From the NCBI RefSeq assembly GCF_040719375.1, contig NZ_JBFDTP010000001.1, positions 1 to 64,000 on the forward strand: a DNA stretch of 64,000 nt, in the 5' to 3' direction. The notes beneath the pieces are model-generated. The model was not told the DNA's origin. It made no database searches and saw only the letters and a list, made by a program, of their open reading frames with translations. How positions within the stretch are numbered: position 1 is the stretch's first letter; the number at the start of each line of letters is the position of its first letter. Position numbers and translations under genes: made by a program. Source of the stretch: Clostridium sp. AN503 (GTDB lineage Bacteria > Bacillota > Clostridia > Lachnospirales > Lachnospiraceae). Shown piece by piece: positions 41,789 to 54,262 of this stretch.

Positions 41789-44578
41789 TTATCGGATCCA
41801 ACGCTGTATCGCCTCTAAAAGCTTTGCAATATCAAGGGGTTTTGCAATGTGCTCATTCATACCTGCATGGTAGGCTTTTCCAAGATCCGATGCAAAGACA
41901 TTGGCTGTCAGCGCAAGGATCGGTATCTTTTTGGCGTCCTCCCGTTCCATGTCCCGGATCGCCCTTGTTGCCTCATAACCATTCATGACCGGCATCTGTA
42001 TATCCATCAAAATGCAGTCATAGGTTCCCTGTGCTGATGCCCGGAACTTCTCAACTGCATACATTCCGTTCTCTGCTTCATCGATCACGAAGCCCTGCAT
42101 GGAAAGCAGTTCAACTGCGATCTCCCGGTTCAGATCATTATCTTCGACCAAAAGGATGCGCTTGCCTGTCATATCAGAATATACATTCGTTTCCCCAGTC
42201 GAAGCTGCTTCTATATGCATACTCTGGCGGAACTGGCGTAGCGTATGTACCATCTTCGATCTGAAAAGCGGCTTTGTGATAAAAGCATCCGCTCCTGCAT
42301 GCTTGAATTCTTCTTCAATTTCAGAATAATCATATGCCGAAATAATGATGATCGGTACATCCATACCCAGCTTTTCCCGGATAACCTTCACGGTTTCCAG
42401 CCCATCCATATCCGGCATCTTCCAGTCCAGCACCACTGCAAAAAAGTCGTCTGCCCGCTCATGGGCTTCTACCAGAGACCTCACCGCATCAGCGCCGGAC
42501 AGGACCCAGCAGCCCCGCATCTTGAGTTCGGTCAGCAGGCTGGCGGCACTTTCACATACGATGGGATCATCATCTACAACCAGCACAGAAAGTCCAGTCA
42601 GCTCTTCGTCGCTCAGCTCCTCTCCCTCACACAGCTCAAAGGAAACTGAAACAGTAAACTGGCTGCCCTCTCCCAGCCTGCTCTTCACGTCTATGGTGCC
42701 GTTCATCATGCGGACAATATTCTCCGTGATCGCCATGCCGAGTCCCGTCCCCTGTATCTTGCTGATCCGGGAATCTTCCGCTCTGGAAAATGGTTCAAAA
42801 ATGTGAGGTATGTATTCCTCGGACATACCAATCCCGTTATCGGAGACAATAAACTCATATTGCCCCCGGGTTTTCATTGTGGACGGCAATTCTCTGACAC
42901 GCAGGCTGATATTCCCGCCCGGACCGGTATATTTGACCGCGTTGGACAGGAGATTCACAAGCACCTGCTGCAGCCGGTCTTTGTCAGTCACAATATTCTC
43001 ATGTCTCACATGGTCCGCCGACATCTGAAGCTCCTGACCTCTTTCCGCTGCCAGGGGACGGCACATATCCATCACATCCTGGAACAACGCAGGGAGCGAT
43101 ACCTCTTCAGATACCAGGTCAATCTTTCCACTCTCAATCTTGGACATATCCAGGACCTCATTGATCAGACTGAGCAGATGGCGGCTGGAGGTTGCGATCT
43201 TCCCAAGACATTCCTGAACCTTCTCAGGTGTGTTCAAATTCACCTGTGCGATCGCAGTCATTCCAATTATCGCATTCATTGGAGTCCTGATATCATGAGA
43301 CATGGAAGATAAAAAGTTGGTCTTTGCATCACTGGATACACGAGCCACCTCATAGGCATCCTCCAGCATCCTGCGCTGGCGGACCTGTTCCTCCCTGTCC
43401 TTCGTCACGTCGATGCCAATGCTGTAGAAAGATGGAATGCCATCCCAGCTCTCCTCCGCACTGGCGTAATGAAAGGTCATGGTAACGATTTTCTTTCTGC
43501 CTGTCCGGGTCTGGATATGGGTCTCTATAACCGTATCTTCCCCAGTCTCTATCACTTTTTTTAAAGCAGGCAGAATATATTCAAGATCCTCCTGAGGGAC
43601 ATAGGTACACTGAGAATGCAGTTCCTGTTCAAACTGCTCCGCCGTATATTCGATCATATCCAGGAAACCTGCGCCGTACCAGAGGATCGTACTCAAATCC
43701 CTGGCATCCAGACGCGCAAATCCTCCCGGAATGGATTGGGTAAGCGCATTCCTCTCCCTGTCCTTCTTTGCCAGCTTATATTCCGTGCTGTACATATCAT
43801 GAGACAGCTCAAGCCTTGCCCGGCGCCCATCCCAGTCTATGATCCGGTTTTTGATCATAAAGGTGCGGCCCAGATTGGAATTATCGAACTCCCACTCATA
43901 AAACGACTCCTCGCACAGCTTGCTGTTGGTACAAAATGAGCATGGCGAATCAAGGCCCTGGATCACTTCATAGCATTTCCGCCCAACCAAATTTTCTGCA
44001 TGAGCTCCGAGCACATTACAGGAAGCCTGGTTTAAATACAGAAGCTCATAGGTATCCATATCAGAAACATAAACGTTTCCCTCATAAGAATCTAACATCC
44101 AGTGGAAATACTGCATTTTCTGCTGATGAAGCCGGGCCTGCTCCTCTTTTTCCGCGACCAGTGCGCTCACGTCGGCAAGATTCAGCATAAGCACGGTCTC
44201 CCCCGTCTCCTGACTCTCCATAAAACTCCCTAAAAGCCGCACCCAGGAAGCTCCGCCTGCCCGCAGCGGCAGCCTGACCGTCAGATCCACATCGGTCCTG
44301 CCATCTGCCCTCGCCTCAGAGATCCCGCAGCGGATCGCAGCAAAATCCTCCGGATAGTCCGCATAATATTGATAAAGGTCACAGAAGCTGCTTTGGTATT
44401 CCTCTCTGCTGCAGCCAATGCTGTCATAAAAGCACCGGTTCCCCCACAAAAAGGTCAGGTTCTCATCAGGAAGGCAGCAGATCACGCCTACCCTCAGCGC
44501 ATCCAACGCCACGGGACATTCCATGGATACCTTTCGGCACACGTTTTCCTTCTCCTGCCCTTGACTCAAGCTCCTCAT
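41789..44578 (-). CDS. Cytoplasmic hybrid histidine kinase with two receiver domains
   Basis: A 929-aa protein with no membrane segment. Three PAS-like sensor regions fill residues 1-400; the second contains a cysteine group SPCSFCTNSKLC. Then the HisKA domain with SSMSHDIRTPMNAIIG (phospho-His near 430), an HATPase domain (NLLSNAVKYTGPGG, DNGIGM, GTGLGMAI), and two receiver domains with phospho-Asp in VVLDWKMPDMDG and CILMDIQMPVMNG. No DNA-binding output and no partner gene nearby, so it is an orphan phosphorelay protein. ATG at 44578 has GAGG at a long distance; the ATG at codon 19 is a possible alternative. Confidence 0.9.
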   Translation of the reverse strand: MRSLSQGQEKENVCRKVSMECPVALDALRVGVICCLPDENLTFLWGNRCFYDSIGCSREEYQSSFCDLYQYYADYPEDFAAIRCGISEARADGRTDVDLTVRLPLRAGGASWVRLLGSFMESQETGETVLMLNLADVSALVAEKEEQARLHQQKMQYFHWMLDSYEGNVYVSDMDTYELLYLNQASCNVLGAHAENLVGRKCYEVIQGLDSPCSFCTNSKLCEESFYEWEFDNSNLGRTFMIKNRIIDWDGRRARLELSHDMYSTEYKLAKKDRERNALTQSIPGGFARLDARDLSTILWYGAGFLDMIEYTAEQFEQELHSQCTYVPQEDLEYILPALKKVIETGEDTVIETHIQTRTGRKKIVTMTFHYASAEESWDGIPSFYSIGIDVTKDREEQVRQRRMLEDAYEVARVSSDAKTNFLSSMSHDIRTPMNAIIGMTAIAQVNLNTPEKVQECLGKIATSSRHLLSLINEVLDMSKIESGKIDLVSEEVSLPALFQDVMDMCRPLAAERGQELQMSADHVRHENIVTDKDRLQQVLVNLLSNAVKYTGPGGNISLRVRELPSTMKTRGQYEFIVSDNGIGMSEEYIPHIFEPFSRAEDSRISKIQGTGLGMAITENIVRMMNGTIDVKSRLGEGSQFTVSVSFELCEGEELSDEELTGLSVLVVDDDPIVCESAASLLTELKMRGCWVLSGADAVRSLVEAHERADDFFAVVLDWKMPDMDGLETVKVIREKLGMDVPIIIISAYDYSEIEEEFKHAGADAFITKPLFRSKMVHTLRQFRQSMHIEAASTGETNVYSDMTGKRILLVEDNDLNREIAVELLSMQGFVIDEAENGMYAVEKFRASAQGTYDCILMDIQMPVMNGYEATRAIRDMEREDAKKIPILALTANVFASDLGKAYHAGMNEHIAKPLDIAKLLEAIQRWIR

Positions 44579-44640
44579 ATTCCAACTGCCTCACTCTCTT
44601 AATCTCATCACCACAAAAGCGCCCATACAAATCTATATAA

Positions 44641-44680
44641 CAAAACGAAAATCAAGGCTCCGGTGTTGTACTCCGGAGCC
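44641..44680 (-). terminator. Terminator of rpoBC
   Basis: GGCTCCGG (44680-44673 read on the minus strand) pairs with CCGGAGCC (44663-44656), followed by TTGATTTTCGTTTTG. It begins ten bases after the rpoC stop. Confidence 0.8.
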
Positions 44681-44689
44681 CTGGTTCAA

Positions 44690-47600
44690 TTAATCTTCAA
44701 TACCTTCTTCACTCTCATCGATGTCGAATACCTCCGGAGCTTCCTCCATCGCATCCTCTTCCTCCATCAACAGAAGCTCATCTTCATCTGCCAGCAGGAT
44801 CTCATCCTCCATGGCGATCTCGGTATCCAGTTTTACGGAACGGTAACGCTTCATACCGGTACCTGCCGGTATCAGTTTACCAATGATAACATTCTCTTTC
44901 AGACCGATCAGATGATCCACCTTACCGTTGATAGCAGCCTCTGTCAGGACCTTGGTGGTCTCCTGGAAGGATGCCGCTGACAGGAAGGAGTCTGTCGCTA
45001 AGGATGCCTTGGTGATACCAAGCATAACCTGTTTGCCGTCCGCCGGCTCTTTGCCCTCTGCGATCAGTTTCTCGTTCATCTCATTGTAGTCCAGTACATC
45101 CATGGATACGCCCGGAAGCACATCGCTGTCGCCGCTCTCCTCGATCTTGATCTTCTTAAGCATCTGGCGCACGATCATCTCAACGTGCTTATCGTTGATC
45201 TCTACGCCCTGCAGACGATATACACGCTGAACCTCCTGGATCATATAGTCCTGCACTGCGCGGACGCCTTTGATCTTTAAGATATCATGCGGATTGACAC
45301 TTCCCTCGGTCAGCTCATCGCCGGCCTCGATCACCTGCTCATCCTGTACCTTGATCCTGGAACCATATGGGATCAGATAAGTCTTGGAATTGCCGGTTTC
45401 CGTATCGGTCACCACGATCTCACGCTTCTTTTTGGTATCCTTAAGTGCAACCACGCCTCCAAACTCAGAGATGATCGCAAGACCCTTCGGCTTACGTGCC
45501 TCAAACAGCTCCTCGACACGGGGAAGACCCTGTGTGATATCGCCGCCTGCAACGCCGCCGGTATGGAAGGTACGCATCGTCAGCTGGGTACCCGGCTCAC
45601 CGATAGACTGTGCCGCGATAATACCGACAGCCTCGCCCACCTGAACCGGCTGCCCGGTTGCCATGTTGGCGCCGTAGCACTTGGAACATACTCCGATATG
45701 GGACTTACAGGTCAGAACGGTACGGATCTTCACGGAATCACGTCCCTGCTTCTCAAGTACCTTCATGACCGCAGCCGCACGCTTCGGGGTACACATATGG
45801 TTTGCCTTGACAATCACTTCTCCCGTATCCGGGTCGGTGATAGTCTCCGCAATATAACGTCCTGTAATACGCTCCTGCAGGCCCTCGATGGTCTCTTTTC
45901 CATCGGTAAATGCCTTGATCTCCATAAACGGAATATCTCTGCCCTCACAGCAGTCCACCTCACGGACGATCAAATCCTGGGAAACGTCTACCAGACGGCG
46001 GGTCAGATAACCGGAGTCTGCGGTACGCAGCGCCGTATCGGACAGACCTTTACGAGCACCGTGCGCGGAGATAAAGTACTCCAGTACGTCCAGACCCTCA
46101 CGGAAATTGGACTTGATCGGCAACTCGATGGTATGGCCGGTAGTATCCGCCATCAGGCCACGCATACCTGCAAGCTGCTTGATCTGCTTGTCAGAACCAC
46201 GCGCACCAGAGTCCGCCATCATGTAAATGTTGTTGTATTTATCCAGTCCGGTCAGCAGATCATGGGTCAGCTGGTCATCCGTATTCTTCCAGGTCTCAAT
46301 AACCTCTTTATAACGCTCTTCCTCCGTGATCAGACCACGGCGGTAGTTCTTGGCGATCCGGTCAACCGTCGCCTGTGCGTCAGCGATCAGCTTCGGTTTG
46401 GATTCCGGCACGGTCATATCGGAGATCGATACGGTCATGGCAGCTCTTGTGGAATACTTATAACCGATGGCCTTGATATCGTCTAAGGTCACTGCAGTCT
46501 GAGTCGCGCCATGCACATTGATGACCTTCTCCAGAATCTGTTTCAGCTGTTTCTTACCCACATGGAAGTCAACCTCCATCAAAAGCTCATTGCCTTCCAC
46601 GCTTCTGTCCACAAATCCCAGATCCTGCGGAATGATCTCATTGAAAATGAAACGGCCTACAGTAGACTCTACAACGCCTGTCTTCACTGTACCGTCCGGC
46701 ATATTCCTGCTCACCCTTGCCTTGATCCGGGAGTGCAAAGTCACTGCTCCGTTCTCATAAGCCAGGATTGCTTCATTGATACTTCTGAATACCTTCCCCT
46801 CACCCATTGCGCCCGGGCGCTCCTGGGTCAGATAGTAGATACCAAGCACCATATCCTGAGAAGGAACGGCTACCGGTCCACCATCGGAAGGCTTTAACAG
46901 GTTGTTCGGAGACAGCAGCAGGAAACGGCACTCTGCCTGAGCCTCCACGGAAAGGGGCAGATGCACTGCCATCTGGTCACCGTCGAAGTCCGCGTTAAAT
47001 GCGGTACATACGAGCGGATGCAGCTTGATCGCTTTACCCTCTACCAGGATCGGCTCAAATGCCTGAATACCCAGTCTGTGCAGGGTAGGTGCACGGTTCA
47101 GCATAACAGGATGCTCTTTGATCACATCCTCCAGCACATCCCACACCTCCGGCTGAAGACGCTCTACCATCTTCTTTGCACTCTTGATATTGTGGGCGGT
47201 ACCATTCTGTACCAGTTCTTTCATAACGAAAGGCTTGAACAGCTCGATCGCCATCTCCTTGGGCAGACCGCACTGATAGATCTTAAGCTCCGGTCCAACG
47301 ACGATAACGGAACGTCCGGAATAGTCAACACGCTTACCAAGCAGGTTCTGACGGAAACGGCCCTGTTTACCTTTCAGCATATCAGAAAGGGACTTAAGAG
47401 CACGGTTGCCAGGACCGGTAACCGGTCTTCCGCGTCTGCCGTTGTCGATCAGCGCGTCCACAGCCTCCTGCAGCATACGCTTCTCGTTGCGGACAATGAT
47501 ATCCGGCGCGCCCAGCTCCAAAAGGCGGGCCAGACGGTTGTTTCTGTTGATGATCCTTCTATACAGATCATTCAGATCGGAAGTTGCAAAACGGCCGCCG

Positions 47601-48355
47601 TCCAACTGTACCATCGGACGGATATCCGGCGGGATCACCGGGATCACGGTCATGATCATCCACTCCGGCTTGTTGCCGGAATTGCGGAATGCTTCCACCA
47701 CTTCCAGTCTCTTGATGATGCGGGCACGCTTCTGTCCGCTGGAATCCTTCAGCTCTTTTTTGAGCTGCTCAGACTCTTTCTCCAGATTGATCGACTGCAG
47801 AAGCTCTAATACTGCCTCAGCGCCCATTCCAACACGGAATGCGCCGTAGCCCCATTTCTCCACTTCCTCGCGGTATTCCTTCTCAGACAGGACCTGCTTG
47901 TACTGCAGGCTGGTCTGCCCCTGATCCAGAACAATGTAGGAGGCGAAGTACAGCACCTTCTCCAGGATCCTCGGAGAGATATCCAGGATCAGGCCCATCC
48001 GGCTCGGAATCCCCTTAAAGTACCAGATATGAGATACAGGAGCCGCCAGCTGGATATGTCCGATCCGTTCTCTCCGGACGCTTGCCTTGGTCACTTCAAC
48101 ACCGCACCGGTCACAGATAACGCCTTTGTATCTGATTTTCTTGTATTTACCACAATGACATTCCCAGTCCTTGCTCGGTCCGAAGATCCGCTCACAGAAC
48201 AGGCCGTCGCGCTCCGGCTTTAAGGTCCTGTAGTTGATGGTCTCCGGTTTCTTTACTTCACCGTGGGACCACTCCAGGATCTTCTCCGGGGATGCCAGGC
48301 CAATCTTGATGGCATCAAATGTCAATGGCTGATAAGTTTCATTTGTCTCAGGCAT
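44690..48355 (-). CDS. rpoC: DNA-directed RNA polymerase subunit beta'
   Basis: A 1221-aa beta' subunit, complete and of normal Firmicute length. Landmarks: N-terminal zinc site CHCGKYKK with CDRCGVEV, the clamp region, the catalytic Mg motif NADFDGDQMAVH, the second zinc site with CKSHIGVCSKCYG, and the trigger loop region TMRTFHTGGVAGGDITQGLP. The C terminus is very acidic. It follows rpoB after 18 bp in the same transcript and is the last gene before the terminator. Confidence 0.98.
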   Translation of the reverse strand: MPETNETYQPLTFDAIKIGLASPEKILEWSHGEVKKPETINYRTLKPERDGLFCERIFGPSKDWECHCGKYKKIRYKGVICDRCGVEVTKASVRRERIGHIQLAAPVSHIWYFKGIPSRMGLILDISPRILEKVLYFASYIVLDQGQTSLQYKQVLSEKEYREEVEKWGYGAFRVGMGAEAVLELLQSINLEKESEQLKKELKDSSGQKRARIIKRLEVVEAFRNSGNKPEWMIMTVIPVIPPDIRPMVQLDGGRFATSDLNDLYRRIINRNNRLARLLELGAPDIIVRNEKRMLQEAVDALIDNGRRGRPVTGPGNRALKSLSDMLKGKQGRFRQNLLGKRVDYSGRSVIVVGPELKIYQCGLPKEMAIELFKPFVMKELVQNGTAHNIKSAKKMVERLQPEVWDVLEDVIKEHPVMLNRAPTLHRLGIQAFEPILVEGKAIKLHPLVCTAFNADFDGDQMAVHLPLSVEAQAECRFLLLSPNNLLKPSDGGPVAVPSQDMVLGIYYLTQERPGAMGEGKVFRSINEAILAYENGAVTLHSRIKARVSRNMPDGTVKTGVVESTVGRFIFNEIIPQDLGFVDRSVEGNELLMEVDFHVGKKQLKQILEKVINVHGATQTAVTLDDIKAIGYKYSTRAAMTVSISDMTVPESKPKLIADAQATVDRIAKNYRRGLITEEERYKEVIETWKNTDDQLTHDLLTGLDKYNNIYMMADSGARGSDKQIKQLAGMRGLMADTTGHTIELPIKSNFREGLDVLEYFISAHGARKGLSDTALRTADSGYLTRRLVDVSQDLIVREVDCCEGRDIPFMEIKAFTDGKETIEGLQERITGRYIAETITDPDTGEVIVKANHMCTPKRAAAVMKVLEKQGRDSVKIRTVLTCKSHIGVCSKCYGANMATGQPVQVGEAVGIIAAQSIGEPGTQLTMRTFHTGGVAGGDITQGLPRVEELFEARKPKGLAIISEFGGVVALKDTKKKREIVVTDTETGNSKTYLIPYGSRIKVQDEQVIEAGDELTEGSVNPHDILKIKGVRAVQDYMIQEVQRVYRLQGVEINDKHVEMIVRQMLKKIKIEESGDSDVLPGVSMDVLDYNEMNEKLIAEGKEPADGKQVMLGITKASLATDSFLSAASFQETTKVLTEAAINGKVDHLIGLKENVIIGKLIPAGTGMKRYRSVKLDTEIAMEDEILLADEDELLLMEEEDAMEEAPEVFDIDESEEGIED

Positions 48356-48373
48356 GAGCGATACTCCCTTCTA

Positions 48374-52231
<3,858 letters not shown>

Positions 52232-52315
52232 TGACGTTTCACCCCTGTTTTCTAATCGATTTTCTGGCATTTTTAGGGCGCAAAAACCCCATGATGCCAC
52301 AATAGTGCACACTCC

Positions 52316-52344
52316 ATAATATCATAGCGCTGTCAAGGTGTCAA
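52316..52344 (-). promoter_or_regulatory. Promoter of rpoBC
   Basis: Minus strand TTGACA (52344-52339), 17 bp, TATTAT (52321-52316): near-consensus boxes at ideal spacing. The expected transcript starts about 78 bases before the rpoB ATG. A second TTGACA eight bases downstream is too near the -10 box to be used. Confidence 0.85.
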
Positions 52345-52355
52345 GTTTTTTTATC

Positions 52356-52384
52356 TTGCAATTTTGCACAAAAAATGCTATACT
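52356..52384 (+). promoter_or_regulatory. Promoter of the small membrane protein gene
   Basis: TTGCAA (52356-52361), 17 bp, TATACT (52379-52384), preceded by TG near the -10 box. It is back-to-back with the rpoBC promoter, the -35 boxes 11 bp apart. Confidence 0.75.
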
Positions 52385-52436
52385 ATTTGCGCAGGTTTGT
52401 CCTGTTACATAAAAGAACTTAATGGAGGTATTCCCC

Positions 52437-52901
52437 ATGCAGACTTTTTTAAACGTATTGCTGGTGATTTTGGTTATTGTAGCGGCAGGGTTGGCGGTTC
52501 TCTATTTCCTGGGAAGAAAGCTTGAGAAGCGTCAGGTAGAGCAGCAGCAGCTCCTGGAAGCATCCAAGCAGACCGTTTCCATGCTGGTGATCGACAAGAA
52601 AAAGATGAAGATCAAGGAGGCCGGCCTGCCGAAGATCGTATATGAGCAGACCCCCAAGTACATGCGTTGGGCAAAGGTCCCCGTAGTAAAGGCGAAAGTC
52701 GGCCCCAAGGTGATGACCCTGATGGCAGATGAGCGCGTTTTCGCAGCTCTTCCGGTGAAGACCGAGGCAAAGGTTGTGGTCAGCGGCATCTATATCAGCG
52801 AGATCAAGAGTATCCGCGGCGGCGCAGTACCGCAGGCTCCGAAGAAAAAGGGGTTCTTTGCAAGATTTAAGAAGGACAAGAAAGAGAAAAAAGAGAAATA
52901 G
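52437..52901 (+). CDS. Small membrane-anchored protein of unknown function
   Basis: A 154-aa protein, start at the ATG eight bases after GGAGGT. One N-terminal membrane helix (residues about 5-26, LNVLLVILVIVAAGLAVLYF), a short coiled stretch, a compact middle domain (VSMLVIDKKKMKIKEAGLP, ALPVKTEAKVVVSGIYI) and a strongly basic C-terminal tail rich in Lys (FARFKKDKKEKKEK). No family recognised. It is divergent from rpoB and forms its own unit with promoter and terminator. The basic tail could bind nucleic acid, membrane or ribosome. Confidence 0.85.
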   Translation: MQTFLNVLLVILVIVAAGLAVLYFLGRKLEKRQVEQQQLLEASKQTVSMLVIDKKKMKIKEAGLPKIVYEQTPKYMRWAKVPVVKAKVGPKVMTLMADERVFAALPVKTEAKVVVSGIYISEIKSIRGGAVPQAPKKKGFFARFKKDKKEKKEK

Positions 52902-52940
52902 AAAGTAAACTCTGTTCCCGATGCCATGCATGCGGACAGT

Positions 52941-52990
52941 AGACGGATTGCCGGACTTTGGATTTTAAAGGTCTGCAATCCGTCTTTTTA
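52941..52990 (+). terminator. Terminator of the small membrane protein gene
   Basis: AGACGGATTGC (52941-52951) pairs perfectly with GCAATCCGTCT (52975-52985), with a further inner stem, followed by TTTT. Confidence 0.85.
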
Positions 52991-53027
52991 TTGCCGGAAA
53001 TTTATTGCGAGAAATTTTAGAAACCAA

Positions 53028-53056
53028 TGGACATTGCAAAAAATATCTGCTAGTAT
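53028..53056 (+). promoter_or_regulatory. Possible promoter of the Rpn-like gene
   Basis: TGGACA (53028-53033), 17 bp, TAGTAT (53051-53056), about 100 bp before the start codon. Moderate box matches. Confidence 0.45.
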
Positions 53057-53153
53057 AAAAGAACATTTCGAGTGAGATCCGGTTAATCCAATTTCTTGCA
53101 GGTTCTGCAAAACATTTCTCAATCGATCCATTCTATACTGAGGAGGTATCTTT

Positions 53154-54011
53154 ATGACCAATGCAACCACACCAGCAACAAACCGGGAGGTAAAATCCAG
53201 CGCGTTTACTGCATTTTTCAGCGACCCGGCGAATGCGGCAAAGCTCTACGCCGCCCTGGATGACCAGAAGGCGGTTTCAGCGGAAGATATTATTTTCCAA
53301 ACCTTAAACGGCGTGCTCTTCATGGCCCGCAAGAATGACATGGCGTTCACGGTAAATAACAAGGTACTGGTGATCAGCGAGCATCAGTCAACCCTTAATG
53401 CAAATATGCCGCTCCGGGATGCCATCTACTATGGGCGGACCATGGAAAAGCTGATCGAGCCAAGAGCGCTGTACCGGACCGGGCAGATCCCCATACCGAC
53501 TCCGGAATTCTTTGTTTTCTATAACGGGACTGATAATTTCCCTGCTGAAAAAATCCTGAAACTTTCTGATGCATACCTTGAAAAAACAGACTCGCCTATG
53601 TTAGAATTAAAAGTAAGAATCATAAACATCAATCTGCCGGTGAATCACCCGATTTTGGAACGGTGCAGGCCGCTTTATGAGTATTCCTTCTTTATCCAGA
53701 AGATCAGGGATTACATAGACAGCGGAAAGAGCCGCGACGAGGCGATCATCCAGGCAATGAAGGACTGCGAACAGGAAGGGATCATGGCAGAATTCCTGAG
53801 AGAGCATGGAACGGAGGCGGTGAATATGCTGTTTACGGAATTTAATGTGGAGGACGCACTGGAAGTGCGGTTTGGAGAAGGCCAGGAGTCCATGCTGAAG
53901 CTGGTCAACGCCATGATAGCAGATGGACGTTCAGAGGAAATTGCACGGCTGCAGCAGGATCTGGAGTTTCGAAAAGAAATGTTTACCCTATATCATATAA
54001 ATGACGTATGA
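53154..54011 (+). CDS. Rpn/YhgA-like PD-(D/E)XK nuclease family protein
   Basis: A 285-aa protein related to the recombination-promoting nuclease (Rpn)/Transposase_31 family: EDIIFQTLNGVLFMARKNDMA followed by VLVISEHQSTLNANMPLRD, where the E-x-Q pair and the MPLRDAIYY helix are the family core. The C-terminal part (SRDEAIIQAMKDCEQEGIMA, EEIARLQQDLEF) is helical. ATG with GAGGAGGT upstream. It is a single-gene unit with a terminator after it. Family members are often numerous and may help horizontal DNA spread; no terminal repeats were seen here, so it is not a complete mobile element. Confidence 0.85.
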   Translation: MTNATTPATNREVKSSAFTAFFSDPANAAKLYAALDDQKAVSAEDIIFQTLNGVLFMARKNDMAFTVNNKVLVISEHQSTLNANMPLRDAIYYGRTMEKLIEPRALYRTGQIPIPTPEFFVFYNGTDNFPAEKILKLSDAYLEKTDSPMLELKVRIININLPVNHPILERCRPLYEYSFFIQKIRDYIDSGKSRDEAIIQAMKDCEQEGIMAEFLREHGTEAVNMLFTEFNVEDALEVRFGEGQESMLKLVNAMIADGRSEEIARLQQDLEFRKEMFTLYHINDV

Positions 54012-54042
54012 TACCTGGTGTACTTACGTAAATCAGGCGAAT

Positions 54043-54076
54043 GGCCGGAGCTGCAATATTGCTCCGGTCGTTTTTC
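54043..54076 (+). terminator. Terminator of the Rpn-like gene
   Basis: GGCCGGAGC (54043-54051) pairs with GCTCCGGTC (54061-54069, one G-U), followed by GTTTTTC. Confidence 0.75.
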
Positions 54077-54156
54077 ATATCAAAATTGTTCATTCGATGT
54101 AAAAATCGCCACCTGAACTGACACTTTATATCATAAAAATATCGCTAATTTCCGAA

Positions 54157-54239
54157 ATTTCACTTGACTATATGGTTATATTACAGGTATGCTGGTGAAA
54201 CACGTTTATAATATGAACGCAATGGATTTAAAATGCGTT
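54157..54239 (+). promoter_or_regulatory. Promoter/operator region of the ABC exporter pair
   Basis: CTTGACT followed after 18 bp by TATGCT (about 54164-54194) gives a promoter-like pair. Downstream lies the inverted repeat AACGCA (54216-54221) / TGCGTT (54234-54239) with a 12-bp centre, where a repressor of drug-exporter type could bind. No regulator gene is adjacent. Confidence 0.4.
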
Positions 54240-54262
54240 TGATCGGAGGAATTTATTTACTT

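Noticed and set aside
45287..46486. Long open frame (399 codons) antisense to rpoC, and several others antisense to rpoB and GH3
   Set aside because: They lie opposite highly conserved genes, have low-complexity His/Arg/Leu-rich products and no ribosome site; they follow from codon bias of the real strand.
52232..52312. In-frame upstream extension of rpoB to 52312
   Set aside because: The start would lie at or before the transcription start from the consensus promoter, and the MEKSRMRPV start has a proper ribosome site.
53154..54011. Insertion sequence around the Rpn/Transposase_31-like gene
   Set aside because: No terminal inverted repeats or target duplications were seen, and the gene has its own promoter-like boxes and terminator.
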